The notes under the pieces are model-generated. The model did not search any database, was not told the DNA's origin, and saw only the letters and a program-made list of their open reading frames with translations. DNA of 64,000 bases from Pseudomonas sp. RIT288 (GTDB lineage Bacteria > Pseudomonadota > Gammaproteobacteria > Pseudomonadales > Pseudomonadaceae): the NCBI RefSeq assembly GCF_000631985.1, contig NZ_JFYN01000003.1:124001-188000 (forward strand), given 5' to 3'. The stretch's first letter is position 1; each line of letters opens with the position of its first letter. The position numbers and the translations under genes were made by a program. Below, in pieces: positions 54,149 to 63,660 of this stretch.

Positions 54149-54260
54149 GATCAAAAGATCGTCCGAACGCGGCCCGAACCTGTGGCAGCTCCTACAGGAA
54201 AACGCGTTCCAATGTAGGAGCTGCGGCAGGTTCGGGCCGCGTTCGGACGATCTTCTGATC
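54149..54260. repeat. Long REPIN-type inverted repeat (48-base arms)
   Basis: The left arm (54149-54196) and right arm (54213-54260) are inverted copies matching at about 45 of 48 positions with a 16-base spacer. The outer parts carry GATCGTCCGAACGCGGCC; the inner end is the GTAGGAGCTGC REP. It lies between xthA and the PstS-OmpA gene and is much more extensive than the other REPINs here. Confidence 0.85.
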
Positions 54261-54270
54261 TTGACGTATA

Positions 54271-55083
54271 TCAGCTCAGTTCAAGCCAGATCGGCGCATG
54301 ATCCGACGGCTTTTCCATGCCGCGCAGTTCATAGTCCACGCCCGCATCCTTCACCCGCGGCAGCAAGCCATGGGAGGCGAGGATCACGTCGATGCGCAGC
54401 CCGCGCTTCGGTTCGTCTTCAAACCCGCGGCTGCGATAGTCGAACCAACTGAACATGTCGGTCACGTCCGGGTTCAGGTGGCGGTAGCTGTCGGTCAGGC
54501 CCCAGTTTTTCAGGCGGGCCATCCATTCGCGTTCTTCCGGCAGGAAGCTGCATTTGCCGGTTTTCAGCCAGCGCTTCATGTTGTCCGGGCCAATGCCGAT
54601 GTCGCAGTCTTCCGGGGAAATGTTCACATCGCCCATCACCACCAGCGGCTGCTCGTTGTGGAACTGGCTTTCCAGCAGGGTTTGCAGGTCGCTGTAAAAG
54701 CGTTGCTTGGCCGGAAACTTGGTCGGATGGTCGCGGCTTTCGCCCTGCGGGAAGTAGCCGTTCATGATGGTCACCGGCACGCCATTGGCGTCGGCGAAGG
54801 TGCCCCAGATAAAGCGGCGCTGTGCGTCTTCTTCATCGCTGGCGAAACCTTTGTGGATCGCAATCGGCTCTTTGCGCGACAGCAGCGCGACGCCGTAATG
54901 GCCTTTCTGGCCGTGGAAATAAACGTGATAGCCCAGCGCACGCACTTCTTCCAGCGGGAACTGGTCGTCGTGGACCTTGGTTTCCTGCAGGCCGATCACG
55001 TCCGGCTGGTGCTTTTCGATCAGCGCTGCCAGCTGATGCGGACGAGCGCGCAGTCCGTTGATGTTGAAGGAAACAATCTTCAT
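54271..55083 (-). CDS. xthA: Exodeoxyribonuclease III
   Basis: A 270-residue class II AP endonuclease / 3'-5' exonuclease of the ExoIII family. Start at ATG 55083 ([18 protein letters not shown]); longer in-frame starts add low-complexity sequence from REP elements. Motifs: GLQETKV (metal-binding Glu), [23 protein letters not shown] and the C-terminal [12 protein letters not shown] with the catalytic His. It acts in base-excision repair of abasic sites and blocked 3' ends. It is monocistronic. Confidence 0.96.
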   Translation of the reverse strand: MKIVSFNINGLRARPHQLAALIEKHQPDVIGLQETKVHDDQFPLEEVRALGYHVYFHGQKGHYGVALLSRKEPIAIHKGFASDEEDAQRRFIWGTFADANGVPVTIMNGYFPQGESRDHPTKFPAKQRFYSDLQTLLESQFHNEQPLVVMGDVNISPEDCDIGIGPDNMKRWLKTGKCSFLPEEREWMARLKNWGLTDSYRHLNPDVTDMFSWFDYRSRGFEDEPKRGLRIDVILASHGLLPRVKDAGVDYELRGMEKPSDHAPIWLELS

Positions 55084-55192
55084 GGTCGGCAGTCCTGGCA
55101 AAAGGGCGATGCTAGCTGACATGTGGGATGGGGGCCAGTGTGGGGTGGGAGAAATCATTTTCATCTGTGGGATGTGTGGTGCCCGAGCTGAC

Positions 55193-55264
55193 GCCATCGC
55201 GAGCAGGCTCGCTCCCACAATTGGAATGCGTACCCCCTGTAGGAGTGAGCCTGCTCGCGATGGC
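55193..55264. repeat. REPIN between xthA and the GNAT gene
   Basis: GCCATCGCGAGCAGGCTCGC and GTGAGCCTGCTCGCGATGGC flank ~30 bases. The 304-base divergent gap 55084-55387 contains this repeat and promoters only. Confidence 0.85.
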
Positions 55265-55387
55265 GGCCGCCCAGTCGATGAAGATCCCCAGTTGGTCTAT
55301 ACCTGTGGGGAACTGCGCCACCCGCAAAAGGTTCGTACCATCAAGAGCGCAGTCATTTGAGCCGCGCCCCGGGGGAGAATCACCGTC

Positions 55388-56038
55388 ATGCCTGAAACCC
55401 AGACCGCCATCGCCGACATCCACATGCTCGACCGCGGTTATTCGCGCGAAGCCCGATCGCTGCTGTATCAGGCCTATCGCCACGAGCCGACCTTCGGTTA
55501 CCTGTTCGAGGCCGAGCGGCCGGGCTACGAGCAGCGCGTGCGGGCCACGGTGCGCGAGCTGGTCAAACAGCATTTTCTGCAGGATCAGCCGGCCATCGGT
55601 CTGTTGGTCAATGACCGCCTGATCGGCATCGCCCTGATCGCGCCGCCGCAGCGCCGCCTGGGCATCACCGAGAGTTGGGCATGGCGCCTGCGCATGGTGC
55701 TCAGCACCGGATTCCGCTGCACTCGGCGCTATCTGGAATACCACGATGCGGTGGCCGCCTGTGTGCCCAGCGATTCGGTGCACATGCTGCCGCTGCTGGG
55801 GATTCATCCGCAGTTTCAGGGCAAGCACTTCGGCGAGCAGTTGCTGACCGCCGTGCACAACTGGTGCGCGGTGGACGAAACCTCGCAAGGCGTGGTGCTC
55901 GACACCGGCAACCCGCGTTACCTGGAATTCTATAAACGCCAGGGCTATGAAGAAATCGGCGAAGTGGCCGTCGGCCCGGTGCGTGAGCACGTGTTTTTCC
56001 ACGCCAATCCGCAGGTGTTACAAACTGCAACGGCTTAG
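55388..56038 (+). CDS. GNAT-family N-acetyltransferase
   Basis: A 216-residue acetyltransferase-fold protein. The acetyl-CoA-binding segment is VHMLPLLGIHPQFQGKHFGEQLLTAVHNW (about residues 131-159; Q/RxxGxG/A-type loop), and the C-terminal GNPRYLEFYKRQGYEEIGEV is typical of GNAT motif B. The target is unknown. It sits 66 bases before tamA without an obvious terminator, so some co-transcription is possible. Confidence 0.85.
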   Translation: MPETQTAIADIHMLDRGYSREARSLLYQAYRHEPTFGYLFEAERPGYEQRVRATVRELVKQHFLQDQPAIGLLVNDRLIGIALIAPPQRRLGITESWAWRLRMVLSTGFRCTRRYLEYHDAVAACVPSDSVHMLPLLGIHPQFQGKHFGEQLLTAVHNWCAVDETSQGVVLDTGNPRYLEFYKRQGYEEIGEVAVGPVREHVFFHANPQVLQTATA

Positions 56039-56104
56039 CCATAGAACTTTTTCGGAAATTTCCTGTTCTATCACGCTCCCAAGCCCGTGATAGCATCCGC
56101 GCCT

Positions 56105-57832
56105 ATGAAGTTTCCAGGAAGATTTACCAGTGGCGTGCTCATGCTGTTAACCAGCTGCGCGGCGCTGGCGCAAAGTGAATTGGACGTGCGGATCAAACCG
56201 TCCAACGACGAACTCAAGGCCAATATAGAAGGCTATATCGGCAGCCTCGGCGATCGTGATGAAGAAGCCTTGCTGCGCTTCAGTCGCGGGGCCGAGGAGC
56301 AGGCGCGCAAAGCCGCGCAAGCCTTGGGTTATTACCAGCCGCAGATCGACAGTGATGTGAAGGGCGGCGACAAGCCGCGCCTGGTGCTGAACATCGATCC
56401 CGGCGAGCCGATTCGTCTGCGCAATGTGACCATCCGCGTCGATGGCCCTGCCGCCTCCCTCAAATCCTTTCGTGTGCCGAGCAGCGACATGCTCAAGTCC
56501 GGCGCGGTGCTCAACCATGGGCGTTATGAAGATGCCAAACGCCTGATCCAGAACCAGGCCTCGCGCTTCGGTTTTTTCAGTGGCCATTTCACCAGCCAGA
56601 AGCTCCTGGTCGACCCGCGTGCCGGGGTGGCCGATGTCGAATTGATTTACGAAAGCGGCCCGCGTTATGCGCTGGGCAAAGTCAGTTTCGAGGGCGATAC
56701 GCCGTTCGACGAAGACCTGCTGCAACGCATGGTGCCGTTCAAGGCCGGCGATCCGTATGACTCCGAGCTGATCGCCGAACTCAACCGCGACCTGCAATCG
56801 AGCGGCTATTTCGAAGGCGTGCGCGTCGATGCGGCGCCGACGGCGGCGAAAAACGATGTGATCCCGGTCGACGTCAAACTCGACACGCGCAAACCACGCA
56901 CCATGGGCCTGGGCCTCGGTTATTCGACCGACGTCGGCCCACGGATCAAGGCCAACTGGACCCGTCACTGGGTCAACCCGCAGGGCGACAGCTACGGTTG
57001 GGAGGCCGAACTGTCGGCGCCACGGCAGAACGTCGGGCTGTTCTATGACATCCCGCTCGACCCGCCGCTGACCGACAAACTGCGTTGGGCCGGTGGTTAT
57101 CAATATGAAAACATCGACGGCTCCGACACCCTCAGCAAGCTGCTGACTTTCGGCCCGGAATGGCACAGCAAGTTGCCCAGCGGCTGGCAGCGAGTGATCT
57201 CGCTGAAATGGCAGCGTGAAGAATATGAACTCGGCGACGACTCCGGCCTCAGCACCTTGTTGATGCCCGGCATCAGTTACTCGTACCTGAAAAGCGACAA
57301 CCGCATCGACCCGCACAACGGCTATCGCCTGACCTTTGAAAGCAAAGTGGCGAAGGAAGGCCTCGGTTCGGACAACAACCTTTTATATGGCACGGCGTTG
57401 ATCAAAGGCCTGACCACGGTGTTCGACAACCACCGCTTCCTCGGCCGGGTGCAGGTCGGCGGCAGCGCCACCAATGGTTACAACTCGGTACCGCCGTCAC
57501 TGCGTTTCTTCGCCGGTGGCGATCAGAGCGTGCGCGGTTACGACTACCAGAGTCTGTCCCCGGAAAACTCCGATGGCGACCGCATCGGCGGGCGCTACAT
57601 GATCGCCGGCAGCGTCGAGTACCAGTATTCGATTGCCGAGAAATGGCGGATCGCGACCTTCGTCGATCAGGGCAACTCTTTCAACAAACTCGAACTGCCG
57701 AACCTCAAGACCGGGGTCGGTATCGGTGTGCGCTGGGTCTCGCCGGTGGGGCCGATCCGCCTCGACCTGGCCCACGCGCTGGACGACGACGGCGGCATCC
57801 GCCTGCACTTTTCCATGGGGCCTGAGCTGTGA
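56105..57832 (+). CDS. tamA: Translocation and assembly module, outer-membrane subunit TamA
   Basis: A 575-residue Omp85-family protein: signal peptide (about residues 1-22, ending ALAQS), three POTRA domains (to about 260), then a 16-strand beta-barrel with the conserved FAGGDQSVRGYDYQSLSP lid-lock motif and the closing PIRLDLAHALDDDGGIRLHFSMGPEL. With TamB it transports lipids or assembles autotransporter-like proteins in the outer membrane. tamB overlaps its stop by four bases. ATG 56105 is chosen; a GTG six codons earlier is possible, and no strong ribosome site is seen for either. Confidence 0.95.
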   Translation: MKFPGRFTSGVLMLLTSCAALAQSELDVRIKPSNDELKANIEGYIGSLGDRDEEALLRFSRGAEEQARKAAQALGYYQPQIDSDVKGGDKPRLVLNIDPGEPIRLRNVTIRVDGPAASLKSFRVPSSDMLKSGAVLNHGRYEDAKRLIQNQASRFGFFSGHFTSQKLLVDPRAGVADVELIYESGPRYALGKVSFEGDTPFDEDLLQRMVPFKAGDPYDSELIAELNRDLQSSGYFEGVRVDAAPTAAKNDVIPVDVKLDTRKPRTMGLGLGYSTDVGPRIKANWTRHWVNPQGDSYGWEAELSAPRQNVGLFYDIPLDPPLTDKLRWAGGYQYENIDGSDTLSKLLTFGPEWHSKLPSGWQRVISLKWQREEYELGDDSGLSTLLMPGISYSYLKSDNRIDPHNGYRLTFESKVAKEGLGSDNNLLYGTALIKGLTTVFDNHRFLGRVQVGGSATNGYNSVPPSLRFFAGGDQSVRGYDYQSLSPENSDGDRIGGRYMIAGSVEYQYSIAEKWRIATFVDQGNSFNKLELPNLKTGVGIGVRWVSPVGPIRLDLAHALDDDGGIRLHFSMGPEL

Positions 57833-60800
57833 AGCGTGGTTTGAAAATAGCGGCACTGGCGTTGTTGGCGCTGGTGCTGCTGGTGGTATTGAGCATCGCA
57901 GCCGTACTCGGCACGCAGGCCGGCAGCCGTTGGGCGCTGGGCCTGGTACCGGGTTTGAGTGTGGAGAATTTCCAGGGCCGTCTCGGCGGTCAATGGAGCG
58001 CCGATCATCTGCTGTGGCAGCAGGACAGCAGCCGGGTCGAGCTGAACCGGCCGATCTTCGCCTGGTCGCCGCTGTGCCTGACGCGCATGACGCTGTGCAT
58101 CGAGCAGCTCAAGGCTGATCAGGTGATCCTGCAATTTCCGCCGAGTGAGGAAACCACCGACAGCGGCCCGATCAAACTGCCGGATCTGCAACTGCCGGTG
58201 GCCATCGAACTCGGTGACGTGCAGGTCGGCAGCTTGCTGTTCAACGGCAGCGAGCAACTCAAGGGCTTGCAGCTGGCGGCGCACTGGACTGCCCAAGGGC
58301 TGCAAATTGACAGCGTGAAATTGCAGCGCGACGACCTCAGCCTGAACCTCTCCGGCCTGCTGCAACCGACTGGCAACTGGCCGCTGAATATCGCCGGTGA
58401 CCTGAGCCTGCCGTCCCCAGGCGCAGGCCCCTGGACACTGGCGTTGAAAGTCGACGGCGATCTGCTGAAAACCCTCAACCTGCATGCCGACAGCCACGGT
58501 TACCTCGACGGCCAGTTGAGCGGCGAGCTGCAACCGCTGGCGGAAAATCTGCCGGCCAAGGTGCGCATCACCTCCGAGGCGTTCAAACCCAGCGCCGATC
58601 TGCCGGACACCCTGCAACTCAATCAACTGGTCTTGACCGGCGAAGGTGACCTGAAAAACGGTTACCAGTTAAACGGCAATGCCACGCTGCCTGCCGATAA
58701 AGGCCCGGTGGCGTTGCTGCTCAAAGGCAAGGTCGATGCCAGCGGCGCGCAGATCGCCGGCCTCGACCTGAGTGCCAATGACAAGCAAAGCCTGAAACTC
58801 ACCGGCAGCGTTGACTGGAGCAAGGGCCTCACGGCTCAGGCCAACATCAACTGGCAGGACTTTCCGTGGCATCGGCTCTATAACGAAATCGACGAGCCGC
58901 AAGTCGCGTTGCGCACCTTCACTGGCGAAGTCTCCTACACCGACGGTCAGTACCTCGGTAACTTCGCCGCCGACCTCGATGGCCCGGCGGGGGCGTTCAG
59001 CCTGAGCAGTCCGTTCAGCGGCAGCCTGAAGCAGATCGCCTTGCCGCAACTGAAGATGCAAGCCGGGCAGGGCAAGGCTGAAGGGCATGTCAATGTGCAG
59101 TTCGCCGATGGCATCGCCTGGGACACCGCGCTGGATCTCTCTGCGCTCAACCCGGCGTACTGGGTTGCGGAGTTGCCGGGCACCCTGGCCGGGCTGTTGC
59201 GCAGCAAAGGCGAAATGAAGAACGAACGCCTGAGCCTGACGGCTGACCTCGACCTCAAAGGCAAGCTGCGCGGCCAACCGGCGATTCTCCAGGCCAAGGC
59301 TGATGGTGCCGGCGAGCAATGGAACCTCAACGCCCTGCAAATCCGCCTCGGTGACAACAGCATCAGCGGCAAGGGCAGCCTGCAACAGAAACTCACCGGC
59401 CAGATCGACATCAAACTGACGCGTCTGGCCCAACTCTGGCCGCAGCTGCGCGGGCAGGTCACGGGGCAGTTCAACGTGGCCGGCACGCTGAAAGCGCCGC
59501 AAGGCAAACTCGGCCTGCAAGGTTCGCAACTGGCCTTCCAGGATAATCGTCTGCAAAGCATCAACCTCGATGCCACGCTCGACAGTGCGCAACGAGCGAA
59601 GATCGACCTCAAGGGCAGCGGCATTCAGGCCGGCGACACCAACCTCGGCGTATTGACCGCCAGCGCGCAGGGCGACATCAAGAGCCAGAAACTCAACCTC
59701 GACCTGCTCGGGCCGAAGCTGAAACTGGCCCTCGGCCTGGACGGCAATCTGGACAAGGGCAACTGGCGCGGCCGTCTGGCCAGCGGCGATATTCAGGCCG
59801 GCGGCCAGGACTGGAAACTGCAGAACCCGGCCAAACTCGAACGCCTCGCTGACGGCAAGATCAACTTCGGCGCGCACTGCTGGATGTCCGGCAATGCCAG
59901 CCTGTGCGGTGAAGATCAGCGGCTGCTGCCCGAGCCGAAACTGCGCTACCACCTCAAGCAGTTCCCGATCGAAAGCCTCGCACAATGGCTACCGAAAGAC
60001 TTCGCCTGGCAGGGCAAACTCAACGCCGACCTGCAACTGGATCTGCCGGCCAGTGGCCCGAACGGCGTAGTCAGCATCGACGCCAGCGGCGGCACTTTGC
60101 GCATGAAGGAAAAGGATCAGTGGCTGGACTTCCCGTACCAGACCCTGAAGCTCACCAGCAAACTCACACCCAAGCGCATCGACACAGACCTCAACTTCGT
60201 CGGCGGCAAACTCGGCGAACTGATGGTGCAGGCACAGCTCAATCCGCTGCCGAAAAACAAACCGCTGAGCGGCTCGTTCCGTCTCTCCGGACTGGATCTG
60301 TCGGTGGCGCGGCCATTTGTGCCGATGGTCGAGAAACTCACCGGGCGCCTCAACGGCAGCGGCACGATTTCCGGCGCACTGCTGGCGCCGCTGGTCAACG
60401 GCACGGTGAAGCTCAGTGACGGCGAAGTCTCCGGCGCCGAGCTGCCGATGGAACTCAAAGACCTGCAACTGCAGGCGGTGATTGCCGGTGAATCGGTGCG
60501 TCTGGACGGCGGCTGGAACAGCGGCAAGACCGGCCAGGGCAGCCTCAATGGCAACGTCGCGTGGGGGCAGGCGCTGATAGTCGATCTGGCGCTCAAGGGC
60601 ACGCAATTGCCGGTTACCGTCGAGCCGTACGCCAAGCTCGAAGTGGCGCCGGACCTGAAAATTTCCATGGCCGGCGATGAGCTGAAAATTGCCGGCAAGG
60701 TGCTGGTGCCGCGAGGCGAAATCACCGTGCGTGAACTGCCGCCATCGACGGTAAAGGTTTCCGACGACACGATCATCGTTGGCGCGCAGACCGAAGAGGG

Positions 60801-61503
60801 CAAACCACCGATGGCCATGAAAATGGACATCGACGTGGCGGTCGGCGAAGACAAACTGAGCTTCGCCGGTTTCGGCCTGACCGCCAACCTGCAAGGTCAC
60901 GTGCACATCGGCGACAACATGGACACCCGTGGCGAGCTCTGGCTCAACGACGGCCGTTACCGCGCCTACGGCCAGCGCCTGAACGTGCGTCGTGCGCGTC
61001 TGCTGTTTGCCGGCCCGATCGATCAGCCGTATCTGGACATCGAAGCGATTCGCCAGACCGACGACGTGATCGCCGGTATCCGCCTGAGCGGCAGCGCCGA
61101 GCAACCGACCACGCAAATCTTCTCCGAACCGGCCATGAGTCAGGAGCAGGCGTTGTCGTATCTGGTGCTCGGGCGTCCGCTGAGCACCAACGGCGAAGAC
61201 AACAACATGCTCGCGCAAGCAGCCTTGGGTCTGGGCTTGATGGGCAGTTCCGGGGTTACCAGCGGCCTGGCCAAAGACCTGGGGATTCAGGACTTCCAGC
61301 TCGACACCCAGGGCAGCGGCAACACCACCAGCGTGGTCGCCAGCGGCAATATCTCCGAGAAACTCAGCCTGCGTTATGGCGTCGGCGTGTTCGAACCAGC
61401 CAACACCATCGCGCTGCGTTACAAGCTGAGCAAGAAGGTTTATGTCGAGGCGGCCAGCGGTGTCGCCAGTTCGCTGGATATCTTCTATAAGCGCGATTTC
61501 TGA
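57829..61503 (+). CDS. tamB: Translocation and assembly module, TamB (AsmA-like bridge)
   Basis: A 1224-residue protein anchored in the inner membrane by residues ~5-27 and spanning the periplasm as a long beta-taco (AsmA/VPS13-like) groove, ending in the DUF490/TamB domain (GRYRAYGQRLNVRRARLLFAGPIDQPYLDIEAIR and EKLSLRYGVGVFEPANTIALRYKLSKKVYVEAASG). The GTG start at 57829 overlaps the tamA stop (GTGA). Length is within the usual 1200-1260 range. TamAB probably moves phospholipids to the outer membrane. The ORF is intact across its length. Confidence 0.96.
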   Translation: MKRGLKIAALALLALVLLVVLSIAAVLGTQAGSRWALGLVPGLSVENFQGRLGGQWSADHLLWQQDSSRVELNRPIFAWSPLCLTRMTLCIEQLKADQVILQFPPSEETTDSGPIKLPDLQLPVAIELGDVQVGSLLFNGSEQLKGLQLAAHWTAQGLQIDSVKLQRDDLSLNLSGLLQPTGNWPLNIAGDLSLPSPGAGPWTLALKVDGDLLKTLNLHADSHGYLDGQLSGELQPLAENLPAKVRITSEAFKPSADLPDTLQLNQLVLTGEGDLKNGYQLNGNATLPADKGPVALLLKGKVDASGAQIAGLDLSANDKQSLKLTGSVDWSKGLTAQANINWQDFPWHRLYNEIDEPQVALRTFTGEVSYTDGQYLGNFAADLDGPAGAFSLSSPFSGSLKQIALPQLKMQAGQGKAEGHVNVQFADGIAWDTALDLSALNPAYWVAELPGTLAGLLRSKGEMKNERLSLTADLDLKGKLRGQPAILQAKADGAGEQWNLNALQIRLGDNSISGKGSLQQKLTGQIDIKLTRLAQLWPQLRGQVTGQFNVAGTLKAPQGKLGLQGSQLAFQDNRLQSINLDATLDSAQRAKIDLKGSGIQAGDTNLGVLTASAQGDIKSQKLNLDLLGPKLKLALGLDGNLDKGNWRGRLASGDIQAGGQDWKLQNPAKLERLADGKINFGAHCWMSGNASLCGEDQRLLPEPKLRYHLKQFPIESLAQWLPKDFAWQGKLNADLQLDLPASGPNGVVSIDASGGTLRMKEKDQWLDFPYQTLKLTSKLTPKRIDTDLNFVGGKLGELMVQAQLNPLPKNKPLSGSFRLSGLDLSVARPFVPMVEKLTGRLNGSGTISGALLAPLVNGTVKLSDGEVSGAELPMELKDLQLQAVIAGESVRLDGGWNSGKTGQGSLNGNVAWGQALIVDLALKGTQLPVTVEPYAKLEVAPDLKISMAGDELKIAGKVLVPRGEITVRELPPSTVKVSDDTIIVGAQTEEGKPPMAMKMDIDVAVGEDKLSFAGFGLTANLQGHVHIGDNMDTRGELWLNDGRYRAYGQRLNVRRARLLFAGPIDQPYLDIEAIRQTDDVIAGIRLSGSAEQPTTQIFSEPAMSQEQALSYLVLGRPLSTNGEDNNMLAQAALGLGLMGSSGVTSGLAKDLGIQDFQLDTQGSGNTTSVVASGNISEKLSLRYGVGVFEPANTIALRYKLSKKVYVEAASGVASSLDIFYKRDF

Positions 61504-61597
61504 AGACGTGGCCAATAACCGGGTCGTGACGCTGCGATCCGGTTTTTCCAGGATGTATTAGACTCATCGAACCCTCAAAACCTTGCCGGTTGCGCCT

Positions 61598-62920
61598 ATG
61601 GTCCGCTTGAGTATGGTCCTGCTCGGTAATGACTTTGTCCGCAAGCGTTGGACCGCGCTGGCGCTGACCGGCATTGTCTGGGGCGCGGCCGGGGGCGCGA
61701 TCTTCATCGATGCGCTGGACGGCGTGCTGTATTTTCCGCTGCATGTGTTCGGCTATCTGTTGTTGCTCGAGGCGCTGATCATTCTGCTGGTGCCGGCACC
61801 GCAGACCGGAACCGCCGCCGCTTTGCGCAAGGCGCGCGGTCTGGCGTTCCTGCTGCTCGGACTGTTGATCGTCGACCGGCAGCATGCGGCCAGCCTGATT
61901 CTGGCGCTGCTGTTTGGTGTGGCGTTTCTGCTTGATGGCGGCTTCCGGCTGGCAGCCGCGGTGGTGGTGCGCTTTGTCGGTTGGCAACTGTCGCTGCTGA
62001 CCGGATTGTTCGAAATCGGCTTTGGCCTGTTCATCCTTGAACCGTATCCGACGCTGTACAAGGGCACGGTGCCGTTCTGCATCGGCATGAGCATTTTTCT
62101 CTCGGGTTGCGCGTTGTTGCGCCAAGCCGTGCGCTTCAGGCACCTGCCGCCGCTGACAAGCCCTGTTGCGCTCGGTGCGCCGGCCAGCAGCGACGCATTG
62201 GTCATTCATGTCTGGACCCCCAGCGGCACCGTCGATGACACTCTGGTGCGCAACCGTCTGCTCAACCGCTATATCGCCGCGGTCGACATCAACGGCGTGA
62301 TCTCGGCCGGCCACGCGGCGCTGGAATGCGGCCCTGACATATACATCAGCCATTACCCGCTGGACGACATCGATCGTTCGGCGGGGGATTTCGTGCGCTT
62401 GCTGCGGGCGACGCCGAACAACGATGTCGCCGGGCGGTTTCTGCCTGACTATACGGGGGAGGTGGCGGACTGGTGCCCGTCTTCGGTTCAGGTCAGTTTT
62501 GCCCACTACGACGCCCGGCGACTGCAGGCGTTCTGGGCTGAGTATCGACAGAACAGCACGTACAACCTCACCAGCCGCAACTGCTCGAGTGCTGTCGCCC
62601 ATAGCCTCGAAGCAGCCCTTGAAGGGGCGATGAATCGGGGGCATTCGAGCATGCTTGACTTCGCCCGAGTGATCCTCAGCCCCGAGTTCTGGGTGGCGGC
62701 TCAGGTGCGTAAACGCGCCGAAGTGATGGCCTGGACGCCCGGTCTGGTGCTCGACTATGCACGGGCGTTGCATGCCGCCATCGAGCCGGCGCCGCCGGGC
62801 TGGCACAGCATGTATGCGGTGGCCCGACGCGCCTGCGGTTATGCGCTGATGGCCTTGCGCGGGCGCGAAGTGCATCCCCTCCAGCCGCCGGCGGCTGCCC
62901 GTCCTTCCGATGAAGTCTGA
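61598..62920 (+). CDS. HdeD-like membrane domain fused to a permuted NlpC/P60-like domain
   Basis: A ~440-residue protein. Residues ~10-185 contain six transmembrane segments resembling HdeD/DUF308 acid-resistance proteins. Residues ~200-400 are soluble: an early His in ISAGHAALECGPDIYISHYP (about H239) and a late Cys in NLTSRNCSSAVAHSLEAAL (about C329), the order seen in permuted papain-like (PPPDE/YiiX/LRAT-type) folds. A peptidase or acyl-transfer role is possible but not proven. ATG 61598 is chosen; ATG 61613 is an alternative, and ribosome sites are weak. It follows tamB by 94 bases and may share its transcript. Confidence 0.7.
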   Translation: MVRLSMVLLGNDFVRKRWTALALTGIVWGAAGGAIFIDALDGVLYFPLHVFGYLLLLEALIILLVPAPQTGTAAALRKARGLAFLLLGLLIVDRQHAASLILALLFGVAFLLDGGFRLAAAVVVRFVGWQLSLLTGLFEIGFGLFILEPYPTLYKGTVPFCIGMSIFLSGCALLRQAVRFRHLPPLTSPVALGAPASSDALVIHVWTPSGTVDDTLVRNRLLNRYIAAVDINGVISAGHAALECGPDIYISHYPLDDIDRSAGDFVRLLRATPNNDVAGRFLPDYTGEVADWCPSSVQVSFAHYDARRLQAFWAEYRQNSTYNLTSRNCSSAVAHSLEAALEGAMNRGHSSMLDFARVILSPEFWVAAQVRKRAEVMAWTPGLVLDYARALHAAIEPAPPGWHSMYAVARRACGYALMALRGREVHPLQPPAAARPSDEV

Positions 62921-62941
62921 TCGGCTCTAAACCGAGTTGCT

Positions 62942-63039
62942 GCCATCGCGAGCAGGCTCACTCCTACATCGGATTGCTGATCGACGCGAAGTCTGTGGTC
63001 GCAGGAGATCCCTTGTAGGAGTGAGCCTGCTCGCGATGG
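62942..63039. repeat. REPIN upstream of the MarR gene
   Basis: GCCATCGCGAGCAGGCTCAC and GTGAGCCTGCTCGCGATGG face each other around ~45 bases. Confidence 0.85.
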
Positions 63040-63117
63040 TGTTTTTCCATGCAACACAAAAACCCAGTCCACTGGTCAACTAATTACAAAGCAACCTAAC
63101 TATTACGTTGACATTCG

Positions 63118-63163
63118 CTGCCTAGGCAGTAACATCTCGACATACATTCACTGCCTAGGCAGT
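63118..63163. promoter_or_regulatory. Twin palindromic operators of the MarR/efflux operon
   Basis: CTGCCTAGGCAG occurs twice (63118-63129 and 63151-63162) as a perfect 12-bp palindrome, the second extended to ACTGCCTAGGCAGT. The centres are 33 bases apart, about three helical turns, and the downstream one ends 15 bases before the MarR start codon. Confidence 0.8.
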
Positions 63164-63177
63164 TATTAGGTGAGCAC

Positions 63178-63660
63178 ATGAAGCATTTCACCCCGGACGA
63201 ATTCAAACACTGCCATCTCGGCCTGTTGCTCGGCCGTGCCGCGCTGCTCAAGGACCGGATCATCGACACCCATATGGAACCCCACGGCATCACCGCCGCG
63301 CAGTTCAAGGTGTTGATCATCATGGCCCAGTTCGGCGTCGACACCCCGGCCGAGTTGTGCCGGCATCTGTCGCTGGACAGCGGTTCGATGACACGCATGC
63401 TCGATCGTCTGGAGCAGAAAGGTTTCCTGGCTCGCCAACGCAGCGAAGGTGATCGCCGTCAGGTGCAGCTCAAGCTCACAGAGCAGGGCCAGCAATTGGC
63501 CGATCGCCTGCCATACATCGGTGCCGATGCGATGAATGAACTGGCCGGCGCGATCTCACGCGAAGAGCTGAAGACCCTGGAATACATCCTCAAGAAAATC
63601 CTGCTGGCAGCCGGTGACCCGATCACTATCCAGCGGTTAGGTGAACACAATGAGCGGTAA
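63178..63660 (+). CDS. MarR-family repressor of an efflux operon
   Basis: A 160-residue winged-HTH regulator: GITAAQFKVLIIMAQFGVDTPAELCRHLSLDSGSMTRMLDRLEQKGFLARQRSEGDRRQVQLKLTEQG, the wing sequence DRRQVQ being diagnostic for MarR/EmrR. It is directly followed by, and overlaps (11 bases), the NodT-type outer-membrane gene. Two identical palindromes upstream of its start are likely its own operators, giving autoregulation and control of the pump. Confidence 0.93.
   Translation: MKHFTPDEFKHCHLGLLLGRAALLKDRIIDTHMEPHGITAAQFKVLIIMAQFGVDTPAELCRHLSLDSGSMTRMLDRLEQKGFLARQRSEGDRRQVQLKLTEQGQQLADRLPYIGADAMNELAGAISREELKTLEYILKKILLAAGDPITIQRLGEHNER

Noticed and set aside
59989..61515. 508-codon minus-strand ORF opposite tamB
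   Set aside because: Shadow of the strongly supported tamB frame; no signal peptide or family motifs.
61364..62875. 503-codon minus-strand ORF opposite the HdeD fusion gene
   Set aside because: Its start lies in REP-adjacent DNA and its composition is Arg/Gln/His-rich; the plus-strand frame has clear transmembrane segments.
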